Both the position numbers and the translations under genes were made by a program. Shown here piece by piece: positions 17,653 to 26,469 of a stretch of DNA of 64,000 nt. The DNA lies in contig CANPUE010000010.1 in the NCBI GenBank assembly GCA_947577185.1, forward strand, positions 34,705-98,704, given 5' to 3'. The stretch comes from an uncultured Lachnospiraceae bacterium. GTDB taxonomy: Bacteria; Bacillota; Clostridia; Lachnospirales; Lachnospiraceae. The notes under the pieces are model-generated. The model saw only the letters and a list, made by a program, of their open reading frames with translations. It had not been told where the DNA came from and made no database searches. The first letter of the stretch is position 1. Each line of letters starts with the position of its first letter.

Positions 17653-18301
17653 ATTTTATGCGGGGATACCCCCACTTATGTCTGCACTTTATCACGCCGA
17701 TTGTAAAAAGGATCAAAAGAAACGCTCCTCCTGCCAGCCAGACACCTGCCGCATCACTTCTGCCGAAGCTCATTGGAAAGAGGAAAAAGAAACCCGTCTT
17801 ATCCTGCAGTCCGTAATTTGCCAGATAGTAGAGCACCGCGGCCATATAACCTGCCGTGACATTCTCCGTCAGACCTGCCGCTGCGAAACCGACCGCCCCG
17901 AGAAACAATGCTCCTGCAGTACCACATAGAACATGCCCTATCCCTACATCACACTCGCAGGCCCTCATGATTCCCACAAATACTGCGATCAGCGCTGCGA
18001 CCGCGAAAACAGAATACAGCAGCCGGGTGCACAGCAATGCACAATAGCCGTATTTTTTGGAACAGATCACTTCCCGGATATCTTTGTCCTGTTCCGGCAG
18101 CAATACGGAAACGAGCAGTACCACGCCCACAAAGCAGAGCCAAAATTCAATCGGACGCGCCGCGGCCGTTCCCTGCAGGGCATTGATGTTGAAAAAGAGC
18201 GGGGTCAGCGCGGCCAAAGCTACAGATGCCGCAAACGGAAACAGAAAATGATGTCTGAGATTCATGCCCAATATTTTTATGAATAAAATTTCCCCCTTCA
18301 T
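17639..18301 (-). CDS. Membrane protein, ABC-2 permease-like (small subunit)
   Basis: 220 aa with six probable membrane helices and a short basic C-terminus. It begins MKGEILFIKILGMNLR and overlaps the larger permease gene by 4 bases. It has no recognisable enzymatic motif. Position between a permease and a ferritin-like gene in an ABC operon suggests a second membrane subunit. Confidence 0.75.
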   Translation of the reverse strand: MKGEILFIKILGMNLRHHFLFPFAASVALAALTPLFFNINALQGTAAARPIEFWLCFVGVVLLVSVLLPEQDKDIREVICSKKYGYCALLCTRLLYSVFAVAALIAVFVGIMRACECDVGIGHVLCGTAGALFLGAVGFAAAGLTENVTAGYMAAVLYYLANYGLQDKTGFFFLFPMSFGRSDAAGVWLAGGAFLLILFTIGVIKCRHKWGYPRIKYENK

Positions 18302-19473
18302 AAAATCCGCCCTCCCGTCTGTCTTTTTTTCGGTCTGGGACCGCCTTTTCTCTTATTTTCATAAACCACGATCAGGCACACGACTGATAAAAGGGCTAAA
18401 ACCGCATATCCCGCCCTGTTTTGCAGAAAGTCCGCCGTCTGGCTTTGGAACAGTGCGCCGGCCCCCAGCGTGTTATGACGTATCAGGAGCGTTGTTTTTG
18501 TGATATCTCCAGTCAGTTCATTTGCTCCGACCGAAGCATACCACCAGATTCCCTGCAGCAAAATTGCAGGAAACGGCGACCAGAGTTCCGAGATCAGAGC
18601 GCCGGATGCCGATACCATCATCAGTTCCGGGAGAAGCCATAGGACAGCAAGCCCAAACGCTCTCACAAAAAAAATCTCTTTTTCCGGACAGAGTCTTCCC
18701 ACTCGATACATCGCGTGCGCAAACGTCACGATCAGAGGCAGCATCATACAGCAAAACAGCGCCAGATACCGCGTCAGGATCAGTTTGGCGGAAGAAATTT
18801 TCCTGACATAGATCAACTGCTCCATCCGGCTCCTTTTATCCAGCATCCACAGTCCGGCGCAGACAAACACGGGCAGGATGCCAAGGCCGATTCCCATATA
18901 ATCGCAATAAAGTCTCGTATAGCTCTCCGCAACGTTTTTTTCATCCACCGTTTCCTCATATTCTGCCAGCGCCTCTTCATAAGTCATCGGAATCATGCAA
19001 AAGTTTTGGAGCAGATACCGCTCCGAATAATTAGAACCGCCTCCGATCAGTTCATCAGCCCGATTCATCAACTCTTTAAAACGCTCATAAGAAAGCGTTT
19101 CCGATATCCCATGTTCCTTAAAGCGATCAGCTTCCGCTTCTGTGAGTCCTGTCAGTTCCTCCAAAATGGCGGCCATTTCCAGACGCTCCTTTTCCTTTAA
19201 ACGGACAGATTTGTAGAATCCATACGGATATGCCGTATAACTTTCTGACTGATATTCGCATAAAAGTCCTTCTATCGCGGCAGGCATCAATATCTCGGGT
19301 ACTTCCTTTTTGATACTCCCATAGCTTTCCTCTTCTCCCTGCCTGGGCGGCGTCGGCAAAGCGGCCGTCTCCGGTACAAATTGTGAAATGTACAGTACAA
19401 GAAGCGCAGCGGCATAGAGCAAAAACATCAGGGAGCCGATTGTCTTCTTACTTTCTTTCCAAAACAACATCAT
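18298..19473 (-). CDS. ABC-2 type permease with a large extracytoplasmic loop
   Basis: 391 aa. A first membrane helix at about 12-32 is followed by about 170 hydrophilic residues outside the membrane. The C-terminal half (FVCAGLWMLDKRSRMEQLIYVRKISSAKLILTRY is its entry) has five to six helices. The layout is that of clostridial ABC-2 exporters with an N-terminal loop. It overlaps the ATPase gene by 4 bases (ATGA) and the next membrane gene by 4 bases. Confidence 0.82.
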   Translation of the reverse strand: MMLFWKESKKTIGSLMFLLYAAALLVLYISQFVPETAALPTPPRQGEEESYGSIKKEVPEILMPAAIEGLLCEYQSESYTAYPYGFYKSVRLKEKERLEMAAILEELTGLTEAEADRFKEHGISETLSYERFKELMNRADELIGGGSNYSERYLLQNFCMIPMTYEEALAEYEETVDEKNVAESYTRLYCDYMGIGLGILPVFVCAGLWMLDKRSRMEQLIYVRKISSAKLILTRYLALFCCMMLPLIVTFAHAMYRVGRLCPEKEIFFVRAFGLAVLWLLPELMMVSASGALISELWSPFPAILLQGIWWYASVGANELTGDITKTTLLIRHNTLGAGALFQSQTADFLQNRAGYAVLALLSVVCLIVVYENKRKGGPRPKKRQTGGRIL

Positions 19474-20399
19474 AACATCCCTCCCCGGTTACCATCCGTT
19501 TTCAGATTTTCACATCCATTTTGATACAGGCAGTACATATAGGCATCCTCACAGTTTGGTTCCACTGCTTCCGCGGCAATTATCTCCGGTTTTGTCTCTG
19601 CAAGGATACGGACAGTTGTGACGTTTCCCTGTTTGACCATCCCTGTCACAATAAATTCCGCTTTCACCTGCGCCAGTCTGTCACTTTCAAGGTCCGCTGT
19701 AAATACCTTTCCCCTGGCATGATCAAGCAGTTCCTCCACGGTTCCCCGCCAGAGTACCTCGCCTTCATTCATGATCGCGATCTGCCCGCAGGCCGCCTCA
19801 ACATCTCCCACAATATGTGTAGAAAGAATCACGATCCGCTCCTGCGCCACCTCACACAAAAGATTGCGGAAACGAATCCGCTCTTCCGGATCAAGCCCCG
19901 CAGTCGGTTCATCCACGATCAGAACCGCAGGATCGTGCAAAAGCGCCTGCGCAATACCGAGCCGCCTCTTCATGCCGCCTGAAAGTTTTTTTACTTTCGT
20001 GTACATCTGCTCTTCCAAATTGACTTTATAAGTCAACATCTCAATACGCTCATCCCGTACCTTTTTTGACAGGCCGGAAAGACAGCCCAGATAGTCCAGG
20101 CTTTCCCGCACCGTCATCGCCGGATACATGGAAAACTCCTGCGGCAGATAACCGATCATTCCCCTGATCTCTCTGACATTTTCGACCGGCACGCCGCAGA
20201 TGTTGATCTCCCCCGACTGCTTCGCGTGCAGCGCTGCAAGCGTTTTCATGAGCGTCGTCTTCCCGGCCCCGTTACGCCCAAGCAGCCCGAACATCCCCTG
20301 CGGAATGACCATACTCACATCCCTTAACGCCTGCTTTTTTCCATAAAACTGATTCACATGGCTGATCCTGATCTGGTTTCTATTGTCACTGTTTTTCAT
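19470..20399 (-). CDS. ABC transporter ATP-binding protein
   Basis: 309 aa. Walker A GRNGAGKTT, Q-loop GYLPQEF, signature KKLSGGMKRRLGIAQ, Walker B VLIVDEPTAGLD and H-loop STHIVGD are all intact. The N-terminus is typical of the ABC-2 exporter group found beside BceRS/lantibiotic-like two-component genes. The last 80 residues are a small C-terminal domain. A strong hairpin upstream separates it from the histidine kinase gene. Confidence 0.93.
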   Translation of the reverse strand: MKNSDNRNQIRISHVNQFYGKKQALRDVSMVIPQGMFGLLGRNGAGKTTLMKTLAALHAKQSGEINICGVPVENVREIRGMIGYLPQEFSMYPAMTVRESLDYLGCLSGLSKKVRDERIEMLTYKVNLEEQMYTKVKKLSGGMKRRLGIAQALLHDPAVLIVDEPTAGLDPEERIRFRNLLCEVAQERIVILSTHIVGDVEAACGQIAIMNEGEVLWRGTVEELLDHARGKVFTADLESDRLAQVKAEFIVTGMVKQGNVTTVRILAETKPEIIAAEAVEPNCEDAYMYCLYQNGCENLKTDGNRGGML

Positions 20400-20433
20400 G
20401 ACAGACCATCACTCCCTTCAAACACTTTACTAT

Positions 20434-20469
20434 AAAAAAATGGTACGGTTCTCTCTCATCACCGTACCA
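20434..20469 (-). terminator. Intrinsic terminator between the kinase gene and the ABC operon
   Basis: A perfect 9-bp stem TGGTACGGT/ACCGTACCA (20441-20449 and 20461-20469, 11-base loop) is followed on the minus strand by seven T. It would stop transcription of the two-component genes before the ABC genes, or act as an attenuator. Confidence 0.85.
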
Positions 20470-20500
20470 CTATCATAAACATCAAATTTCAATTTTTTAT

Positions 20501-21643
20501 CTACTTTTCTAATATTTTTTCACAGCCAAATGAAGCCGTCACCTTCCCCCCATATCGGCCGTTTTCGACAAGCAGTGCTCCCCGGCACTTCTCACAGATC
20601 ACTTTGCAGATAGAAAGGCCTGCCCCAAAATGGATTTTCCCATTCTGATCCCACTGCTCCGCTTCCCCACGATAAAATGGCTTCACCGCCTGCCGCAGCG
20701 CCTCCGCCGTGAACCCGGTTCCGTCGTCCTCTACCGAGATTTTCAGCATTCCATGAGCACATTCGATACCGATCATCAACCTGCTCTTTGCATAGCGTAC
20801 CGCATTGGAAAGCAGATTTTCGTAAACTTCAAATACCAGTCCCTCATCCACCCATATGGATGCATCCTGTCTGCCTTCCTCCGGTATCACCGTATAGACA
20901 GTCTGCAGATTTTCGGAAAGCATGTCTCCGCTTTCCCGGCACTTTGCCGCCAGTCTTTCAAAATCTGTTTCCTGCTCCTGCGGAATGATATCCTCCAGCT
21001 TTTGCAGCGCATTCATCTTCTGTGCATAGTTTTCCAGACGGTCGATCTGTCCGCCCATTCTTTTGAGAATCTCCATGATTTTCTCTTCCGGTACGTCTCC
21101 GCCGGGAATATATTTTTCCAGTAAGTCCCGGTAACCTTTTAACACCGTGATCGGCGTACGGATATCGTGAGAAAACGCCGCATTTACATTTTTGCGTTCT
21201 TCTAACAGCCTCCACAGTTCCTGGTTATTGCGGTATAGGGCGCTTCTCATTTTTTCAAAAGCTTCACACAACAGGCCGAGTTCATTCTTTTTCGGACAGG
21301 CGACGGAAAAGTCCAGGCTGTTGTCCGCGATCTGGTCTGCAGCATCCATCAGGATCCTGACCGGCTCTTCCAGCTCCCTTTTATAAAATATGGCTCCTGT
21401 CATAGCAAAAACGAACGTAACCCACAAAGGGATGAACACGACCTGCAGGTCTCCTGCCAGACGAAGACAGGCATCCAATAAAAAACTCTCCGGAAACGGA
21501 TTGACACTCCCGTCCTGCAGATAATTACTCGCGATTCCGATCGCGTATGCTCCCGCATAAGCCACGACGACACTTGCAGGAATGTAAAAAAGAAAACTCC
21601 ATTTCAGCGATCGACTCCTGCCGCTTCTTTTCATTGTATGCAT
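20501..21643 (-). CDS. Sensor histidine kinase (two membrane helices)
   Basis: 380 aa. Helices at about 14-36 and 68-88 frame a short outside loop, then a HAMP-like stretch. The HisKA box is FSHDIRTPITVLKGY, with the phospho-His next to Asp. The ATPase domain has the N box (ENLLSNAVRYAKS), D box (VEDDGTGF) and G box (FGAGLSICKVICEK). The short sensing loop is typical of kinases that sense through their ABC partner. It starts 31 bases after the regulator gene ends. Confidence 0.92.
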   Translation of the reverse strand: MHTMKRSGRSRSLKWSFLFYIPASVVVAYAGAYAIGIASNYLQDGSVNPFPESFLLDACLRLAGDLQVVFIPLWVTFVFAMTGAIFYKRELEEPVRILMDAADQIADNSLDFSVACPKKNELGLLCEAFEKMRSALYRNNQELWRLLEERKNVNAAFSHDIRTPITVLKGYRDLLEKYIPGGDVPEEKIMEILKRMGGQIDRLENYAQKMNALQKLEDIIPQEQETDFERLAAKCRESGDMLSENLQTVYTVIPEEGRQDASIWVDEGLVFEVYENLLSNAVRYAKSRLMIGIECAHGMLKISVEDDGTGFTAEALRQAVKPFYRGEAEQWDQNGKIHFGAGLSICKVICEKCRGALLVENGRYGGKVTASFGCEKILEK

Positions 21644-21674
21644 CCGTCCGCAAACCCCCGTTTCTTTCGTTCCG

Positions 21675-22349
21675 TCACAGCCTCCACCGATACCCCATCC
21701 CCCAGACAGTCTCCAGACGCTCCCCTTCTCCGAAATCTTTCATTTTAGCGCGGATCCGCCTGATATGTTCCGCGACCACAGAGGCATCCCCCTCTGCGTC
21801 ATATCCCCATATCCTCTCATAAATCCGTTCTTTATCAAACACCTGCCCTGCATTGACTGACAATAACTCGATGATCTCATATTCTTTTTTGGCCAGATTG
21901 ATCTTCTTTCCTTCCACCGCGACGCTCTTTGCAGAATAATTCACGACAAGACCGCCGAAAAAGCGGACGTCAGCCTCCGCCTGTCTCCGGTGCTCCCGCC
22001 TGATATGCGCCGCCACCCGCGCCCCAAGCTCCTCGATTGAGAACGGCTTGATGATATAATCGTCACCGCCCGCCGCAAATCCTCTGATCTTATCGGCGTC
22101 CTCCACCTTCGCCGTCAGGAAAAGGATCGGACAGGCAACATATTCCCGGATCCTCTCGCAAACGGCCGTTCCATCCAGATCCGGCATATTGATATCCAAC
22201 AAGATCAGATCCGGATTCAGGGCAATCTTCGCAATCGCCTCACTTCCACTGTACGCGCAGATCGTTTCATAATCATTCAGTTCAAAATAGTCTTTTAACA
22301 GGCTCACGATATCTTTCTCATCGTCCACGATCAATAATTTCCATGCCAT
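21675..22349 (-). CDS. OmpR-family response regulator
   Basis: 224 aa. The receiver domain has acidic DDEKD, phospho-acceptor Asp in LILLDINMPDLDG, Thr in FLTAK and Lys in IIKPFSIEELGARV. The C-terminal winged helix has the LAKKEYEIIELLSVNAGQVFDK and VVAEHIRRIRAKM motifs. It pairs with the kinase immediately downstream and probably controls the ABC/ferritin-like operon. Confidence 0.95.
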   Translation of the reverse strand: MAWKLLIVDDEKDIVSLLKDYFELNDYETICAYSGSEAIAKIALNPDLILLDINMPDLDGTAVCERIREYVACPILFLTAKVEDADKIRGFAAGGDDYIIKPFSIEELGARVAAHIRREHRRQAEADVRFFGGLVVNYSAKSVAVEGKKINLAKKEYEIIELLSVNAGQVFDKERIYERIWGYDAEGDASVVAEHIRRIRAKMKDFGEGERLETVWGMGYRWRL

Positions 22350-22449
22350 GTTCCTGCCGGCTCCTTTCAGGGGGTCTGCTTTTTATGCCAGTATACACTC
22401 CATTTTTCAACTTTTTATCAACTCTGCCCCAAATCGCAGCCTCCGTTCG

Positions 22450-23823
22450 TCATTCGACGGAAAACTCCGCCGCCAGCAAGTAATCCTCACTCGCTTCCCC
22501 TTCCCCGATGCTCACAGACTTCGTGATACGGTAGCTGCCCGCCGGCAGGACTCCGTGAAAATAAGTCCACTTTACCTTCCAGCAGGCAGGATCCTGTCCA
22601 CTAATCGGATAGCCGATCATGTGAAAGGCTGCATTATCGATCACGTATTCTACCTGATGCCAGGCATTGTCTTTCCACGCCTGTAGTTCATAATCATCTC
22701 CAAACATGGCTTCTTTTCCTGTATGATTGGTAAAAACAAGATTGATTCCTTTCGGCGTCACATAAGAAGCCGTCATTTCCAGACCATCCACAAGATCCGG
22801 CTCCTCTGTAACCGCTTCACCAAAAACGGCCTCCGGCACATCCTCGTCAAACAGCATGTCCACCGCCAGAAACAATTCCCCCACCGTCCCGGTCCCGGTG
22901 CTTCGGTAGCGGACACCGTCTATGAACAGTTCTTCCAGGGAAAAATCAAGCGTCTGAAGTTTTTGACCGTTCCAGTCAAGAAGATTCATCTGATAAAGAA
23001 AATTCTCGCCCGGCTGCTGATTTTCATCCTCCTTAATATCGAGCGCTTTGTATTTTGCCATCACTTCCTCAAATCCCGAATCCGAAGAATAGACGCCCCG
23101 CTCCTCAGACGCACCGTTTTCCGTGTTTTTCACACGAAAACTCACGATCCCGGTCTCCGGAAGGATCACCCCATAAGAGCGTTCCGGCTCCTGTCCGTCC
23201 GCCACAGCAGGCACTGCTGTCTTAAACACGTAAGAGGCAATCCCATAGAATCCGTTTTCCGCAAGCCCTTCCTGTTTCCATTCCAGAAAAAACTCATACA
23301 CTTTTCCGGCTTCCAGCGACACCGTAAAATTTTCCGCCTCTGTTTCTTCTTTATAATATACTGCATCAACATTGACACGCTGCTGCGCATCTTTGTTCCC
23401 GATATCCGTCAGTTCCCACGTCCAGATATCCAGTTCATCAGGCGCTGCCGGGACCACGAAACGGTACTGCGCCTCCGTGCCGTCGCCCGCCAGCGTGACC
23501 ATCTGACTTTTTGTTTCCAGAGGATGCGGCGCGTCCGCAATACTGCCCGTCAGTTCGTTCTCCGAGGTCTGACAGTTCCATGAATAGGAACAGGCCGGAA
23601 CCGCAAACTGATTTCCTTCCTCCCCTACGGCCAAAAGCTCTATCTGAGGCGGTTCCTCATACTGTCCCAGCTTCACCGTTGTCGCTTCGGATGCCGCAGG
23701 GGTGTCTGACCCGGCCTCATCCGCTTCTTCCCCACAGCCTCCCAAAAGCATCCCCATACAGATCAGCGTGGTAACAGCCAATAGCCCTCTTTTCTTTATA
23801 CCGGTTCTCCTCATATGTTTCAT
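22450..23823 (-). CDS. Lipoprotein with C-terminal bacterial Ig-like domain, function unknown
   Basis: 457 aa from the ATG at 23823, which has GGGGG 10 bases upstream. A signal peptide ends in the lipobox LLGGC, so the mature protein is tethered outside the membrane. After a Thr/Ala/Glu linker, the middle part is beta-rich with no motif that I recognise. The last 110 residues (YVTPKGINLVFTNHTGKEAMFGDDYELQ, ending in DYLLAAEFSVE) match the Ig-like module found in many Firmicute lipoproteins and M56-type sensors. It lies between an ABC regulatory unit and a DUF1703-type gene. It may bind a ligand at the cell surface. Confidence 0.75.
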   Translation of the reverse strand: MKHMRRTGIKKRGLLAVTTLICMGMLLGGCGEEADEAGSDTPAASEATTVKLGQYEEPPQIELLAVGEEGNQFAVPACSYSWNCQTSENELTGSIADAPHPLETKSQMVTLAGDGTEAQYRFVVPAAPDELDIWTWELTDIGNKDAQQRVNVDAVYYKEETEAENFTVSLEAGKVYEFFLEWKQEGLAENGFYGIASYVFKTAVPAVADGQEPERSYGVILPETGIVSFRVKNTENGASEERGVYSSDSGFEEVMAKYKALDIKEDENQQPGENFLYQMNLLDWNGQKLQTLDFSLEELFIDGVRYRSTGTGTVGELFLAVDMLFDEDVPEAVFGEAVTEEPDLVDGLEMTASYVTPKGINLVFTNHTGKEAMFGDDYELQAWKDNAWHQVEYVIDNAAFHMIGYPISGQDPACWKVKWTYFHGVLPAGSYRITKSVSIGEGEASEDYLLAAEFSVE

Positions 23824-23852
23824 AAAAGCATGTCCCCCTTTCCTGCACATTT

Positions 23853-25541
23853 CTATGGTGCGCTCACGATCAAAACCTTCTTCCCGCAAAAAGCAAACCC
23901 GTACTTGCGTATATGCGCTTCCGGAATCCCTTTCGCAGTCAGTACAGACTGATATTCTTTTTGCTCGATCTGAAGCAATGCTGCATTTGCCGTATCAGAT
24001 AATTCGTTCTCGTCTTCTTCCTGCACTTTAAATTCCATAATGACAGCAAGTTCCTCTCCTTCTCTCGGTTCTAACATGACATCATATCTCCCAAAACCGC
24101 TCTCTCTGTTGGAAGTGAGCACGTACCGATCGGCCAGTTCCACCATCATTCCCAATACAAACCCATGATAAAACCGTTCCGGTTCTTCTTCCGAAGGTTT
24201 CTTCCCTGTGTCAAAATAACTGAGCATTTGCAAGGCGATTTTATTCATATATTGGTTCATCGCCTTCACATCATCTGCCAGCAGCGCCTGTAAGAAAGCG
24301 TTGTTCACTCTGCGGCATACCCCGAACCATCCTTCTATCAGATGCTCAAACATGATCCGGACTTCTCTGTTAGTCAGTTGTAAACTATACTCAGCTTTTC
24401 CCCGCACGGTGTTGAATTCATAATGTACAACTTTGAGATATCCACTTGCCAGCAACAGGCTCCATACCGGCTCGTCCCCCTGATCCAACTGGCTGAATAC
24501 GATCTGTTCATCAAATGAAGTATGAAAAGTCTCCCCTCGTAACAGCCCCTCCATCGTCATTTTGACTTCCGGGCTTCCTTCCCGGATCAGTTTCCCCACG
24601 AGGCTGTTACTGCTGGAATTTACCCAGTAGGTGTCTGTTTTTCCTTCATCAAGAAAACTGTTGATAGACCATGGATTATAAATATCCTTTGTTTTCCCAA
24701 AACAAAAACCGTCATACCATTCCTTCACCTGCTGCTTTCTATCGGGCATCTCAAATTCCTCCAAGGCCGCAAAAACTTCCTTTTCTGTAAACCCGAAACA
24801 ATCCGAATATTTTTCTGACACAACTGTCACTACTTTCAGATTATTCAGATCGGAAAAGATCGACTCTCTGCTCACCCGCGTGATTCCTGTCATAACGGCG
24901 CGTTCCAGACAGGGATTCGTCTTGAACGTGGAATTGAACAGGCTTCTCATAAAAGCAGTCATTTCTTCCCAGTATCCATTTACATAAGCCTCCTGAAGCG
25001 GTGTGTCATACTCATCCAGAAGAATAATCACTTTTTTTCCATAATAACGATACAGATATTCGGAAAGCATTTTCAACGACAAAGATGCCAGATAGGGTTC
25101 CATATCTGCTGATATTTTTGAAAACTCGCTTTTTTCATTCTCACTCAAAACCGTTCCTTCCAACAAAAAACGGTGCTGGTTATAAAGCATCTGAATGATT
25201 TTACCTGTTTTCTTCCGGGCATCCTCAAAAGCAGTCTCCTTGATATCCGCGAAACTTAAAAAAATAACCGGATATGTCCCCTGCAGTTTCCGGTATTTTT
25301 CCTCCTTCCATATGCGCAGTCCCTCAAATAAGTCCCCTCTGTCCTGATACGAGACGGAAAAGAACTTCTCCAGCATACTCATATTTAAAGTCTTTCCAAA
25401 CCTTCTCGGGCGGGTAATCAGCGTCACATCATCATCAGCCTCCCACCACTGTCTGATAAAATCTGTTTTATCCACATAAAAATTTTGACTGACTCTGATC
25501 TTTTCAAAATCCTGACGTCCAATTCCCACCGTTCTTGCCAT
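23853..25541 (-). CDS. AAA-ATPase-like / PD-(D/E)XK nuclease family protein (DUF1703 type)
   Basis: 562 aa. The N-terminus GIGRQDFEKIRVSQNFYVDKTDFI and RPRRFGKTLNMSML is the family's diagnostic opening, with a Walker A-like RRFGKT. Walker B is KVIILLDEYDTPL. The C-terminal 120 residues carry the nuclease core (GRYDVMLEPREGEELAVIMEFKV: D...E-x-K). Such proteins occur in many copies in gut anaerobes; their biological role is not established. Confidence 0.9.
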   Translation of the reverse strand: MARTVGIGRQDFEKIRVSQNFYVDKTDFIRQWWEADDDVTLITRPRRFGKTLNMSMLEKFFSVSYQDRGDLFEGLRIWKEEKYRKLQGTYPVIFLSFADIKETAFEDARKKTGKIIQMLYNQHRFLLEGTVLSENEKSEFSKISADMEPYLASLSLKMLSEYLYRYYGKKVIILLDEYDTPLQEAYVNGYWEEMTAFMRSLFNSTFKTNPCLERAVMTGITRVSRESIFSDLNNLKVVTVVSEKYSDCFGFTEKEVFAALEEFEMPDRKQQVKEWYDGFCFGKTKDIYNPWSINSFLDEGKTDTYWVNSSSNSLVGKLIREGSPEVKMTMEGLLRGETFHTSFDEQIVFSQLDQGDEPVWSLLLASGYLKVVHYEFNTVRGKAEYSLQLTNREVRIMFEHLIEGWFGVCRRVNNAFLQALLADDVKAMNQYMNKIALQMLSYFDTGKKPSEEEPERFYHGFVLGMMVELADRYVLTSNRESGFGRYDVMLEPREGEELAVIMEFKVQEEDENELSDTANAALLQIEQKEYQSVLTAKGIPEAHIRKYGFAFCGKKVLIVSAP

Positions 25542-25675
25542 AAGTCATTCTCCTCTCGACATCTCCTCAGATTCCGCAGCTTTCTGTGTATTTACAGTAT
25601 ATCCATTCCAGGAATCAAAGTCAATTCGCCGCCGCGGGCTTACCGGCCCGTCCGTAATCTGGAATCCCGCGAAAG

Positions 25676-25710
25676 AAGCCTGCCCGTTCCGTCAGGAAAC
25701 AGACAGGCTT
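25676..25710 (-). terminator. Probable intrinsic terminator
   Basis: Nested stems AAGCCTG/CAGGCTT (25676-25682 and 25704-25710) and TTCC/GGAA inside form a hairpin. On the minus strand it is followed by CTTCTTTC. It follows the stop of the 157-aa gene. Confidence 0.55.
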
Positions 25711-25734
25711 TCTCACAGCCTGTGAACTTTCAAC

Positions 25735-26208
25735 CTAGCACATCACTACAATGCGTCTTGGAGATGTCTGCGGGGGAATGCTTCTGGTCGTTACCGTATA
25801 ATATACTAGCAATGTCCGTCCGCCCAGATCGCAGTTCACGTTCTGACCGTTCAGCGTCTCCACCCTCGTATTTCTCGCAACATTGAGCTGCAGGGAGCGG
25901 TCTGTTGCGACAAGGTTGCGGTCGAATCGGTTTAGCATGATCTGCTCATCTCTTGCAAGCACCGTGACAAGCTGCGCCTGATACTGCGGCGGAAAAATCA
26001 GCGGCACCGGCAGAGAGCTGTCATAAAATGCTGCCACCCGCAGCCCTGCGCGCAGCGGTCGGCTGTCGACCACTTTCGTATCCGGGCCGATCATAAAGTT
26101 AACGATCCCATTGTCGGTGCGAAGCGACATCATCTGGCTGCAGCAGTCATTTCCCCTTCCGATATTCACAACCGTCCCAATGACGGGTACAAAATCTTCA
26201 TATGCCAT
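25735..26208 (-). CDS. Uncharacterised 157-aa beta-rich protein
   Basis: Start taken at the ATG at 26208, just after AGGAAAGGACAGGA. An in-frame start 17 codons upstream would overlap that site. The protein has alternating hydrophobic residues suggestive of beta barrels (FVPVIGTVVNIGRG, GIVNFMIGPDTKVV, LRVAAFYDS, RTLLVYYTVTTRSIPPQ). It contains a CC pair near residue 22 and ends in Cys. The pattern could be an OB-like fold. I do not recognise the family. There is no signal peptide. Confidence 0.7.
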   Translation of the reverse strand: MAYEDFVPVIGTVVNIGRGNDCCSQMMSLRTDNGIVNFMIGPDTKVVDSRPLRAGLRVAAFYDSSLPVPLIFPPQYQAQLVTVLARDEQIMLNRFDRNLVATDRSLQLNVARNTRVETLNGQNVNCDLGGRTLLVYYTVTTRSIPPQTSPRRIVVMC

Positions 26209-26469
26209 ATGATCCTGTCCTTTCCTGTTATAGTATAGAGCATCATTACTGTTTACCATACAACATTGCTGTTGATCCCCTTCCTTTTACAATATGTTTC
26301 TGCTTCCAAATCGTGCCTGCTTCCCCTTTTCCGGCTCTGCCTATACAAACGCGCTCACCTGTCGTCTGCGCTATACACATCCGCCATTGTGTTTATTGTA
26401 CACAAAAATATCCTATGCTACAATTATCTACCACAGAATTAACAGTTAATAGTGCAAAGGAGTGATACA

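Noticed and set aside
22723..23583. 286-codon plus-strand frame
   Set aside because: It is a His/Arg-rich shadow of the lipoprotein gene on the other strand, with no ribosome binding site.
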